Below are positions 1 to 5,150 of a stretch of 5,903 nt of DNA, piece by piece. The first letter of the stretch is position 1, and the number at the start of each line of letters is the position of its first letter. The notes below the pieces were generated by a model. That model had not been told where the DNA came from. It saw nothing but the letters and a program-made list of their open reading frames with translations, and searched no databases. The position numbers and the translations under genes are program-made. This DNA is from Stigonema ocellatum SAG 48.90 = DSM 106950 (GTDB taxonomy: Bacteria > Cyanobacteriota > Cyanobacteriia > Cyanobacteriales > Nostocaceae): assembly GCA_016903675.1 (NCBI GenBank), contig JADQBA010000288.1, positions 1 through 5,903 on the forward strand. The letters run 5' to 3'.

Positions 1-1377
1 CAGCCATCCTCCCCTTTCGGGTTTAGGCTGAACGAATCGCACCCGAATTTCCTTGAGGGTACTCATAGAACCCGAAGATTCTATCATCAATTTCCCCCGA
101 CGGCTTTTTATAGTAGGGAAAACTCCCAACCCTACTCGTTTGATGTTGACTGCCGCGTTGATATCACGGTTTATAATGCCAACATTACACGCTTTACAAT
201 CGTGAATCCTATCTGACAACTCTTTAGGGACATAGGCGTCACAATTGCAACAAATCTGGCTTGTGTAGTTTGGTTTTACCTTGATAACTTGTCCCCCAGT
301 TTTCTCGACTATGTAAGACAAAATATCAACAAACTGCCCAAAGCCTGCATCTAAAAAACTTTTGTTTAACCCGCTTTTTTGAGCTTGTTTGTTAGGTACG
401 AACTTTCCGTTTTCATCTTGTTTTGCTTTATTTCGTTTAGTCAAGTTCTTTAAGTCTAAGTTTTCCACAAAGAAAACTTTCTTGCCAGTTCTTGTTAGCT
501 GATGACTTGTTTTGAAATGATGGTCAAGACGAGAACGAGCAATATGAAGATGTAGTTTAGCCTCTTTCTTAGCAAGCTTACGCCTCTTTCTAGATCCTTT
601 TTTCTTAGCGGATTTTTTCTGAGATATTTTTGCTAACTTGTCTTGGTTTTTGCGAAACGCTTTTACAGATGGAAGTAGCTTACCTTCAGAAGTAGCAATA
701 AAAACGTCTCCATCTAATACCGCATCTAAACCGCTAGAGTTCTCAACAGTTGAAGTAATCTCTATTGATGGAGCATCAGGTACTGATTTGTATAAGAGCG
801 ATAAACTGATATACCAACCATCTGCTTTTTTGGAAATAATACAAGTTCTTACCTTATTTCCAACTGGTATTGGTCGATGAAGGATTATTTCTACTTCTCC
901 TATTTTGGGAAGCTTAATTCGATTACCATTAATCCAACTATCCAAAGCTTGAGGATAAGTAAATGACTTGAAACTTGATTCCGATTTGAATCGAGGTTTA
1001 CCACTGCGCTTACCGTTCTTGTCGCCTTTGATGTAACGGTCAAATGCTAAATGTACTCTTTTAACGGTGTCTTGCAAAACTTGAGAGTAAACACTACTAA
1101 GGTCTAGCAACTCTCCAGACCATTCAACCAAAATTAAATCTTCTTTGAGGAAGGGTAATAAGTCTTGATGTGTATTGTAGTTAGGATTAACTCTAAATTC
1201 TGGAAGTGGACAAGAGATGATTGAACAGCTATTTATGGGACAACGATTGTTCTCCCACCAATCTAATTTATCGCCCAACATTCTGTTATAAAGATACTGG
1301 CACAATCTTCTTACATGGTTAAGTCTAAGTTTTTGTTCAGTATTAGGCTTGATGCGATATTGATAGCTAACCTTCAT
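1..1377 (-). CDS. tnpB: TnpB, RNA-guided RuvC-like nuclease of an IS200/IS605-type element (3' end off window)
   Basis: The frame is open for 459 codons from ATG at 1377 to the left edge, so the C-terminus is missing. Residues 1-60 (MKVSYQYRIKP, then a Cys-rich CPINSC segment) resemble the cyanobacterial TnpB N-terminus. The RuvC-like core is visible: Asp218 in GLD, Glu305 in FFVENLDL and Asp405 in NRDINAA. A four-Cys zinc finger lies between the last two (C376xxC379, C394xxC397), and residues 243-273 are very Lys/Arg-rich. TnpB proteins known from this family cut DNA next to a short adjacent motif, guided by an RNA made from the element's right end. That end lies past the left edge and cannot be seen. 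Oddity: RuvC-I reads GLDAVLDGDVF, where the family usually has Gly two residues after Asp and a shorter loop. No tnpA is in the window, so this may be a tnpB-only element or one mobilised in trans. Start choice: a strong Shine-Dalgarno precedes this ATG. No HIP1 site occurs in it, unlike the rdd, DUF1868 and holA genes to its right. Confidence 0.93.
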   Translation of the reverse strand, partial: MKVSYQYRIKPNTEQKLRLNHVRRLCQYLYNRMLGDKLDWWENNRCPINSCSIISCPLPEFRVNPNYNTHQDLLPFLKEDLILVEWSGELLDLSSVYSQVLQDTVKRVHLAFDRYIKGDKNGKRSGKPRFKSESSFKSFTYPQALDSWINGNRIKLPKIGEVEIILHRPIPVGNKVRTCIISKKADGWYISLSLLYKSVPDAPSIEITSTVENSSGLDAVLDGDVFIATSEGKLLPSVKAFRKNQDKLAKISQKKSAKKKGSRKRRKLAKKEAKLHLHIARSRLDHHFKTSHQLTRTGKKVFFVENLDLKNLTKRNKAKQDENGKFVPNKQAQKSGLNKSFLDAGFGQFVDILSYIVEKTGGQVIKVKPNYTSQICCNCDAYVPKELSDRIHDCKACNVGIINRDINAAVNIKRVGLGVFPTIKSRRGKLMIESSGSMSTLKEIRVRFVQPKPERGGWL

Positions 1378-1387
1378 TCTTGTCTCA

Positions 1388-1393
1388 CCTCCT
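1388..1393 (-). promoter_or_regulatory. Shine-Dalgarno of tnpB
   Basis: AGGAGG, continued as AGGAGGTGA, lies 10 nt before the ATG at 1377. It is the strongest ribosome binding site in the window and fixes the tnpB start. The chromosomal genes here have weak sites or none. Confidence 0.8.
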
Positions 1394-1405
1394 AGGTTTT
1401 TGTTC

Positions 1406-1420
1406 GTTATAACTATGTTA
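1406..1420. promoter_or_regulatory. Overlapping inverted repeats in the divergent tnpB/small-gene promoter region
   Basis: GTTATAAC (1406-1413) is a perfect palindrome, and TAAC-TAT-GTTA (1410-1420) is a second inverted repeat sharing its TAAC. They lie between the start codons of tnpB (1377, minus) and the small ribbon-helix-helix-like gene (1449, plus). Ribbon-helix-helix proteins commonly bind short repeated boxes in their own promoters, so an operator is possible. No convincing -35/-10 pair is visible on either strand, and the assignment is inference. Confidence 0.25.
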
Positions 1421-1448
1421 GCATGGCGAGGAAGTGATGAGGAAAAAA

Positions 1449-1626
1449 ATGAAAGATAAATACATCAGCGTTAGAACAAAAGAACGAAGATTGAATAAGC
1501 TTCGCAGAGGGTGCTTCACTATCCGCGAAGCATACAATGACTCAAGTGATTGATGAGTTAATTGATTCGTTGAAAATGCTATTAGGTTGGCAACTCCTCA
1601 ACCATCCCACTCCCTCATCAACCTAA
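1449..1626 (+). pseudogene. Frameshifted small ribbon-helix-helix-like protein, divergent from tnpB
   Basis: An ATG at 1449, six bases after GAGG, starts a 34-codon frame: MKDKYISVRTKERRLNKLR, then 15 unrelated residues and a stop at 1551-1553. One frame over, from 1534, the sequence reads TMTQVIDELIDSLK and stays open to TAA at 1624-1626. Joined, the halves resemble small CopG/ribbon-helix-helix-like proteins: a basic first strand, a helix with RRLNKLR, and a second helix. I recall such proteins beside cyanobacterial tnpB genes, but this is from memory. The frame change falls in a 33-bp inverted-repeat segment at 1499-1531, which looks like a small dispersed repeat within the gene. If intact relatives exist it would be a DNA-binding accessory or repressor; as written it should make only a truncated peptide. 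A sequencing error could also give this picture. The family call is tentative. Confidence 0.55.
1499..1531. repeat. 33-bp inverted-repeat segment resembling a cyanobacterial small dispersed repeat
   Basis: Perfect 7-bp arms GCTTCGC (1499-1505) and GCGAAGC (1525-1531) enclose 19 bp. Short GC-rich hairpins with GCGAAGC/GCTTCGC ends are typical of dispersed repeats in Nostocales genomes. It sits exactly where the small divergent gene changes frame, which suggests insertion, but no duplicated target site is obvious. Confidence 0.5.
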
Positions 1627-1629
1627 TAG
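1579..1629. repeat. 11-bp perfect inverted repeat, candidate left-end structure of the tnpB element
   Basis: CTATTAGGTTG (1579-1589) is exactly complementary to CAACCTAATAG (1619-1629), with a 29-nt loop. Inside, GTTG-G-CAAC (1586-1594) forms a smaller alternative hairpin. IS200/IS605 ends carry subterminal hairpins recognised in transposition, so this could belong to the element's left end. It overlaps the 3' part of the broken small gene, for which it could also act as a terminator. The boundary itself is not determined. Confidence 0.4.
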
Positions 1630-1640
1630 TTGATATTAGT

Positions 1641-1664
1641 CGGGAATGGTTTCGTCATTGCCCG
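1641..1664. repeat. Hairpin 2 of three upstream of the RDD gene
   Basis: CGGGAATG (1641-1648) pairs with CATT-G-CCCG (1656-1664), leaving one bulged G and a 7-nt loop. It begins 11 nt after the previous inverted repeat. No T-run follows, so it is not a typical intrinsic terminator. Confidence 0.4.
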
Positions 1665-1673
1665 GTCATTCAT

Positions 1674-1707
1674 CCCAACACCTATCCTAGATAGGATTTG
1701 GTGTGGG
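1674..1707. repeat. Hairpin 3 of three upstream of the RDD gene
   Basis: The outer stem is CCC-A-ACACC against GGTGT-GGG with one bulged A. The inner stem is ATCCT (1684-1688) against AGGAT (1693-1697) around a 4-nt loop; CCTATC/GATAGG is an alternative inner pairing. It is the closest structure to the RDD start (43 nt away) and may lie in its 5' leader or mark old element DNA. Confidence 0.4.
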
Positions 1708-1750
1708 ACTTCTGCCCGAAAGAGTTAAAACCCACATGGGATAAAGTATT

Positions 1751-2539
1751 ATGCACCTTTTCAACCGTGTAAAATTTCGTACACCAGAAAGCGTAGAACT
1801 AGAATTCAATCTGGCTGGTATCGGTAATCGGGCTTGGGCATTAGTCATTGACTATCACATTTTAGCTGCCATTTTGATACTGTTCCTCATCGTTTGCACA
1901 AAACTTTTCAATCAATTAGCCCATGTTTTGACACCAATTTTCCGTGCTAAGGTAAATTTTTGGTTATTGGCGATCGCAGTCCTCATTAGCTTCAGTATTT
2001 ACACTTCCTATTTTGTGTTTTTTGAAACACTATGGCAAGGTCAAACCCCTGGTAAACGCTTTGCTAAAATTCGTGTTGTTCGCGATGATGGTAGACCTAT
2101 CGGTCTGCAACATGCAACACTACGTGCATTATTGCGACCCTTTGATGAATTCTTATTTCTAGGCGCTTTTTTAATCATGTTTAGTCGCAGCGAAAAGCGC
2201 CTAGGTGATTTAGCAGCTGGTACCATTGTGATTGAAAACCAAACACATACTGCATCGACGACTTTTACAGCTTCAGAACAAGCAAAGTCAGTCTGCGAGC
2301 AACTGCTACCAATAGCTGATTTGTCAGCCATGTTGCCTGATGACTTTGCTGTTATTCGTGAATATTTGCTCAGACGTAGCGTTATGACACCAAAAGCAAG
2401 AACCTCAGTAGCTCTAAAACTAGCACAACAGCTTGTAGATATTATTAACTTAGAAAAAATCCCAGAAACTGTCAACCCTGATACCTTTGTAGAAGCAGTT
2501 TACTTAGCATATCAAAGAATTATGAATTATGAATTATGA
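1751..2539 (+). CDS. RDD-family integral membrane protein
   Basis: The protein has 262 residues and starts MHLFNRVKF. The RDD domain covers about residues 15-163. The named Arg/Asp pattern is seen as NRAWALVID (R27, D34); the conserved GQTPGKR loop is at 97-103, and the closing KRLGDLAAGT motif at 149-158. Hydrophobic segments near 31-50, 69-92 and 132-145 suggest three membrane spans, followed by a soluble tail of about 100 residues. RDD proteins are widespread and mostly of unknown function; transport roles have been proposed for some. From memory, cyanobacterial relatives of this length often lie near spoIIM-like genes, but none is visible here. The ribosome binding site is weak. The last six residues (IMNYEL) and the stop come from the heptamer array that starts at 2518, so the native C-terminus may have been replaced. 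A HIP1 site lies at 1970-1977. Confidence 0.88.
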   Translation: MHLFNRVKFRTPESVELEFNLAGIGNRAWALVIDYHILAAILILFLIVCTKLFNQLAHVLTPIFRAKVNFWLLAIAVLISFSIYTSYFVFFETLWQGQTPGKRFAKIRVVRDDGRPIGLQHATLRALLRPFDEFLFLGAFLIMFSRSEKRLGDLAAGTIVIENQTHTASTTFTASEQAKSVCEQLLPIADLSAMLPDDFAVIREYLLRRSVMTPKARTSVALKLAQQLVDIINLEKIPETVNPDTFVEAVYLAYQRIMNYEL

Positions 2540-2671
2540 ATTATGAATTATGAATTAGGAATTAGGAATTAACTCCTAACTCCTAACTCCTAACTCCTAA
2601 CTCCTAACTCCCCATTCCCCATTCCCCATTCCCCATTCCCCACTCCCCATTCCTAACTCCCCATTCCTAAC
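2518..2671. repeat. STRR-type array of 22 heptamers between and inside two convergent genes
   Basis: The register is exactly 7 bp over 154 bp: five AATTATG, two AATTAGG, one AATTAAC, five TCCTAAC, four TCCCCAT, then TCCCCAC, TCCCCAT, TCCTAAC, TCCCCAT, TCCTAAC. Short tandemly repeated repetitive sequences of heptamers are a known trait of heterocystous cyanobacteria, and CCCCATT-like units belong to that class. The array overlaps the 3' end of the RDD gene (stop 2537-2539) and of the DUF1868 gene (stop 2653-2655). Confidence 0.95.
2555..2586. terminator. Possible bidirectional terminator hairpin formed by the heptamer array
   Basis: Two AATTAGG units and two TCCTAAC units are nearly complementary: 2555-2567 pairs with 2574-2586 as a 13-bp stem with one A-C mismatch and a 6-nt loop. 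It lies between the convergent stops. No long T-run follows on either strand, so a terminator role is a guess from position and shape. Confidence 0.3.
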
Positions 2672-3459
2672 TCCACTATTGGCCAGTCTGGTTGACGATA
2701 ATAATGGGTCATGTCATCAAACTTGCGCAGTTCGGCGCGGCGGATGACAAATTCTGGCGGACTCAATAGCCACTGCTGATTCAAGTCTGCAAGCATAGTA
2801 GAAAAGCGATCGCGGTCTAGGTCGGGTGCAACCTCTCCAAAATAGCCTAGTGTTACGTGGGCTGTGAAGTGGTAATTTTGTTCAATCCCCAATGCCATAA
2901 GTTTGGGATTTTGAAAAATTGCTCGGCGCAGGTTAACAATCTGCTCATAGCAATCTTTATCCTGGGGTACTAAACAAACGCCTACAGATCTTGGCATGAC
3001 GATCAACCCTAGCATTTGCCAGCAAATAGGACGAGTTGTGTCTGTCATGGATTGCTGATATTGCTCAAAGATTTCAGTGAAGGAAGAGTGTAACTGCTGT
3101 TCAAATGCTGGATTTTTATCGCAAATGTCGAGGTAAGCGCTTTCCCAAATTAAGTCTGCTAACGTTAGATGAAAGCTAGCAGGAGGTACAGGCACGATTA
3201 AATCATGATCCAGAGGCAACTGCAAAAGTTCCTGTTGGTAACCCTGCAAGTTGGTATAGAAAGCAAAGTTTTCTGACTCTTTTTCCTCACTTGGTGGGGT
3301 CATTACTGCATAGCCTGGAAAAGGCATTGCGCGTCTTTTTCCATCTGAGGTCAGGCAAAATTTAGAAGATTCCTGGATATGCTGGATTTGGGACTTGTAG
3401 GCTTCTGGCAAAGTCATCCGCGCTACCCGATTCAAGTAAGTTTGATAGTTGTCGTCCAA
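2653..3459 (-). CDS. DUF1868 protein, two-histidine (2H) phosphoesterase-like
   Basis: The protein has 268 residues. Two HxT motifs define the 2H phosphoesterase fold: H97-L-T99-L in PASFHLTLADLI and H201-V-T203-L in FTAHVTLGYFG. The 104-residue spacing and flanking sequence match the DUF1868 branch as I know it. 2H enzymes hydrolyse or form cyclic phosphates and 2'-5' links on RNA or nucleotides; the substrate of this branch is unknown. No signal peptide or membrane span is seen, so it is probably cytoplasmic. The start is TTG at 3459, supported by GAGGA eight bases upstream and by the DDNYQTYLNRVARMTLPEAY start recalled for relatives; the next ATG (codon 15) would remove conserved-looking sequence. 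The gene is divergent from holA. The last six residues (ELGMGS) and the stop are encoded by the heptamer array. A HIP1 site lies at 2806-2813. Confidence 0.85.
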   Translation of the reverse strand: MDDNYQTYLNRVARMTLPEAYKSQIQHIQESSKFCLTSDGKRRAMPFPGYAVMTPPSEEKESENFAFYTNLQGYQQELLQLPLDHDLIVPVPPASFHLTLADLIWESAYLDICDKNPAFEQQLHSSFTEIFEQYQQSMTDTTRPICWQMLGLIVMPRSVGVCLVPQDKDCYEQIVNLRRAIFQNPKLMALGIEQNYHFTAHVTLGYFGEVAPDLDRDRFSTMLADLNQQWLLSPPEFVIRRAELRKFDDMTHYYRQPDWPIVELGMGS

Positions 3460-3467
3460 CTTTTATA

Positions 3468-3472
3468 TCCTC
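3468..3472 (-). promoter_or_regulatory. Ribosome binding site supporting a TTG start for the DUF1868 gene
   Basis: GAGGA on the minus strand lies eight bases before TTG at 3459. No ATG or GTG is comparably placed, so this site decides the start. The 75-bp gap to the holA start must hold the promoters of both genes; I see only a TAAAAT (3490-3495, minus) without a good -35 partner. Confidence 0.5.
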
Positions 3473-3534
3473 GCGCTCTCACTTACTTGATTTTAAGCAA
3501 AGTTACTCCCTTTTACTTTCTAGTTAAATTTCCT

Positions 3535-4521
3535 ATGCCTATCTACTTTTACTGGGGTGAGGATGATTTCGCCATGGAAAAGGCGGTTGTGCTTCTGCGC
3601 GATCGCGTCCTTGATCCTCAATGGACAAGTTTTAACTATAACTCACTCGCACAAGATGAAACCGATGCTGTGATCAGCGCGTTAAATCAAGCCATGACAC
3701 CACCCTTTGGATCTGGTGGGCGCTTGGTTTGGTTGATAAATAGCACCATCTGCCAGCACTGCCCTGACAACGTCTTAGCAGAATTACAGCGAACCCTGCC
3801 TGTCATTCCTGAAAACTCCTGTTTATTGCTCACCAGTAATAATAAACCTGACGAGCGCCTCAAATCTACCAAACTTTTGCAAAAATTTGCCCAATTCCAG
3901 GAATTTCCCCTCATTCCTCCCTGGAAGACGGAATTATTGGTACAGTCTGTCAAGCAAGCTGCTCAAACTGTGGGTGTAAAATTGACTACTAATGGTGTGG
4001 ATATATTGGTAGAGGCGGTAGGCAATGATACACGGCTACTTTATAATGAGCTAGAAAAATTAAGGCTTTATGCTGTAGATTTAAACCAACCTTTAGATGG
4101 AGACGCAGTTGCTCAGTTAGTAAAAAATACAACCCAGAATAGTTTACAATTGGCAGTAGCAATCCGAACAGGAGACACAGGTAAAGCTTTGACGATCTTA
4201 GCCGATCTCCTAGCTGCTGGTGAGCCTCCTTTAAGGATAGTTGCTACACTGATTGGTCAATTTCGCACATGGTTATGGGTAAAGATCATGATGGAAAGTG
4301 GTGAACGCAATCAACAAGCGATCGCCCAAGCTGTTGAGATAGGCAACCCTAATCGCATCTACTATTTACAGAAAGAAGTCAACTCCCTAGCGGTGCAGCA
4401 ACTTATTACCACCTTACCCCTTCTACTGGAGCTAGAAGTTAGTCTCAAGCAAGGAGTATCGGAGAACACCGCACTTCAAACTAAAGTCATACAGCTATGT
4501 CAAGTTTTCCGAAGTAGATAA
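3535..4521 (+). CDS. holA: DNA polymerase III delta subunit (clamp-loader wrench)
   Basis: With the start at MPIYFYWGEDDF the protein has 328 residues, the usual HolA length. Delta binds the beta sliding clamp and opens it as part of the clamp-loader complex with tau/gamma and delta'. Visible signs are an N-terminal strand and GEDDF turn like the GEE/GED start of the delta AAA+-like domain; a degenerate nucleotide-binding fold without a Walker A, as expected for delta; the middle GNDTRLLYNELEKLRLYA segment (about 164-181) before the helical collar domain; and a C-terminal helical LLAAGEPPLRIVATLIGQFR stretch (about 223-242). The frame is open 52 codons further upstream to 3379, but that part overlaps the divergent DUF1868 gene and has no delta character. 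No clear Shine-Dalgarno precedes the start, which is common in cyanobacteria. HIP1 sites lie at 3599 and 4318. It stops nine bases before a G-rich array. Confidence 0.93.
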   Translation: MPIYFYWGEDDFAMEKAVVLLRDRVLDPQWTSFNYNSLAQDETDAVISALNQAMTPPFGSGGRLVWLINSTICQHCPDNVLAELQRTLPVIPENSCLLLTSNNKPDERLKSTKLLQKFAQFQEFPLIPPWKTELLVQSVKQAAQTVGVKLTTNGVDILVEAVGNDTRLLYNELEKLRLYAVDLNQPLDGDAVAQLVKNTTQNSLQLAVAIRTGDTGKALTILADLLAAGEPPLRIVATLIGQFRTWLWVKIMMESGERNQQAIAQAVEIGNPNRIYYLQKEVNSLAVQQLITTLPLLLELEVSLKQGVSENTALQTKVIQLCQVFRSR

Positions 4522-4530
4522 AATATTCCT

Positions 4531-4575
4531 GGACAAGGGGGACAAGGGGGACAAGGGGGACAAGGGGGACAAGGA
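4531..4575. repeat. 9-bp tandem array GGACAAGGG, five units; G-quadruplex-type sequence on plus strand
   Basis: Four perfect GGACAAGGG units and a fifth ending GGA. The plus strand has four G5 runs (4537-4541, 4546-4550, 4555-4559, 4564-4568) separated by ACAA, which satisfies the usual four-tract G-quadruplex pattern. It starts nine bases after the holA stop, so a holA transcript would carry it. Confidence 0.9.
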
Positions 4576-4618
4576 AGCTGCGCGAAAATTCACAATTCAC
4601 AATTTAAACCATTTTTGA

Positions 4619-4647
4619 CTTTTGAATGCGTGACTTTTGACGAACCC
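4619..4647 (-). repeat. Dispersed repeat, copy 1 (inverted relative to 5740-5767)
   Basis: Read on the minus strand it is GGGTTCGTCAAAAGTCA, then CGC, then ATTCAAAAG. The copy at 5740-5767 on the plus strand matches it except for one base near the start and a small change in the middle. AAAGTCAAAA-like motifs are common in intergenic DNA of Nostocales. Confidence 0.6.
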
Positions 4648-4728
4648 AAAGGGGCGGGTGTTTGTAATTCCTCCACGGATTGCTATAGTTAGGGTCGTCA
4701 TTTGGCCTAAATTTGTCGTAAGGGAATT

Positions 4729-4844
4729 ATATTATGTCCGGTTGAATACCCATAGTAAAGACTGACGCACCGGACGCACCGGACGCATCGGACGCATCGG
4801 ACGCGGAGAGGTTTTTATTATGGGCAATTAGACGGACATGATAT
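4729..4844. other. 116-bp imperfect palindrome: 35-bp stem with a nonamer array at its apex
   Basis: Positions 4729-4763 pair with 4810-4844 without any length offset. Perfect blocks are ATGTCCG (4734-4740) with CGGACAT (4833-4839), CCCATA (4749-4754) with TATGGG (4819-4824), and TAAA (4756-4759) with TTTA (4814-4817). Between them most positions are Watson-Crick or G-T pairs, with only three mismatches (4741, 4746, 4748). The 46-nt loop holds the GACGCAYCG repeats. It could be a structured RNA, a cruciform or protein-binding site, or a small non-coding mobile element; no clear target duplication is seen. Confidence 0.7.
4764..4808. repeat. 9-bp tandem array GACGCAYCG
   Basis: Two GACGCACCG units, two GACGCATCG units, and a fifth degenerate GACGCGGAG. 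It fills the loop of the surrounding palindrome. CCGG and CGG steps allow small internal hairpins. The 9-bp period equals that of the flanking G-rich and C-rich arrays, but the unit is unrelated in sequence. Confidence 0.85.
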
Positions 4845-4962
4845 TAGTCATTGGTAAAGGTTTTAGGCATGTTTACTTTTCGTTACATAGTTATGTTTAT
4901 TTCCACTCACCTACTTACAAACGTTTGATAGAGAAATTCGTGCAGGAGTTAGAAACATCTCT

Positions 4963-5027
4963 CCCTTGTCCCCTTGTCCCCCTTGTCCCCCTTGTCCCCC
5001 TTGTCCCCCTTGTCCCCCTTGTCCCCC
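4963..5027. repeat. 9-bp array CCCTTGTCC, seven units, inverted relative to 4531-4575
   Basis: TTGTC recurs at 4966, 4974, 4983, 4992, 5001, 5010 and 5019; the first step is 8 bp and the rest 9 bp. It is the reverse complement of the unit at 4531-4575. On the minus strand it presents one G4 and six G5 runs with ACAA-type spacers, another G-quadruplex pattern. Confidence 0.9.
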
Positions 5028-5085
5028 AAGTCTTCCTTGTTCGGATTTTAAATAGAATTGCTGTAAAGTCTTTTGGTGGAACTTC

Positions 5086-5148
5086 TCTCTCTTAAAATAA
5101 TTCAAAGTTATTAACTTAATTCCCACTGTAGTTGTTTCTCAAGAGAGA
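5086..5148 (+). promoter_or_regulatory. Inverted repeat that could mask the ribosome binding site of the DUF4168 gene
   Basis: TCTCTCTT (5086-5093) is complementary to AAGAGAGA (5141-5148), which includes the only purine-rich ribosome-binding stretch before ATG at 5151. If transcription starts upstream of 5086, an 8-bp stem with a 47-nt loop would cover it. A weak TAAAAT at 5093-5098 could instead be a -10 element, which would leave the left arm untranscribed. It could also be an operator. Confidence 0.3.
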
Positions 5149-5150
5149 AA

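Larger units (their letters stand above)
4522..5150. other. 629-bp gene-free region with nested inverted repeats
   Basis: From left to right it holds a 9-bp G-rich array, two ATTCACA heptamers (4588-4601), a dispersed repeat copy (4619-4647), an imperfect palindrome with a nonamer apex (4729-4844), an AT-rich stretch with no recognisable gene (4845-4962), the inverted C-rich array, and the leader of the DUF4168 gene. Frames at 4838-5095 (plus) and 4911-5126 (minus) are open mainly because of the 9-bp repeats; they lack ribosome binding sites and recognisable sequence. Confidence 0.8.

Noticed and set aside
638..880. 80-residue plus-strand open frame
   Set aside because: It lies antisense within tnpB, has no ribosome binding site and resembles no protein; it is a shadow of the clearly conserved minus-strand gene.
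2041..2475. 144-residue minus-strand open frame
   Set aside because: It is antisense to the RDD domain and tail; the plus strand carries the conserved motifs.
2518..2671. Coding repeat domain joining the RDD gene to more sequence
   Set aside because: Stops occur early in the array on both strands; it reads as non-coding tandem repeat overlapping gene ends.
3379..3534. Upstream extension of holA by 52 codons
   Set aside because: It overlaps the start of the divergent DUF1868 gene, and the delta subunit family begins at the MPIYFYWGEDDF position.
3687..3953. 88-residue minus-strand open frame
   Set aside because: It is antisense to holA, without recognisable sequence.
4650..4728. Possible tRNA or other standard RNA gene in the gene-free region
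   Set aside because: No cloverleaf arms, anticodon stem or T-loop pattern could be found.
4531..5027. CRISPR array from the many repeats
   Set aside because: Units are 9 bp and tandem without unique spacers, and no cas genes are present.
4838..5095. 85-residue plus-strand frame rich in Leu-Val-Pro repeats
   Set aside because: Its openness depends on the 9-bp array, its ATG lies in the palindrome arm without a ribosome binding site, and the non-repeat part matches nothing I recognise.
4911..5126. 71-residue minus-strand frame with Gly-Gly-Gln repeats
   Set aside because: It is a translation artefact of the 9-bp array; the non-repeat parts look random.
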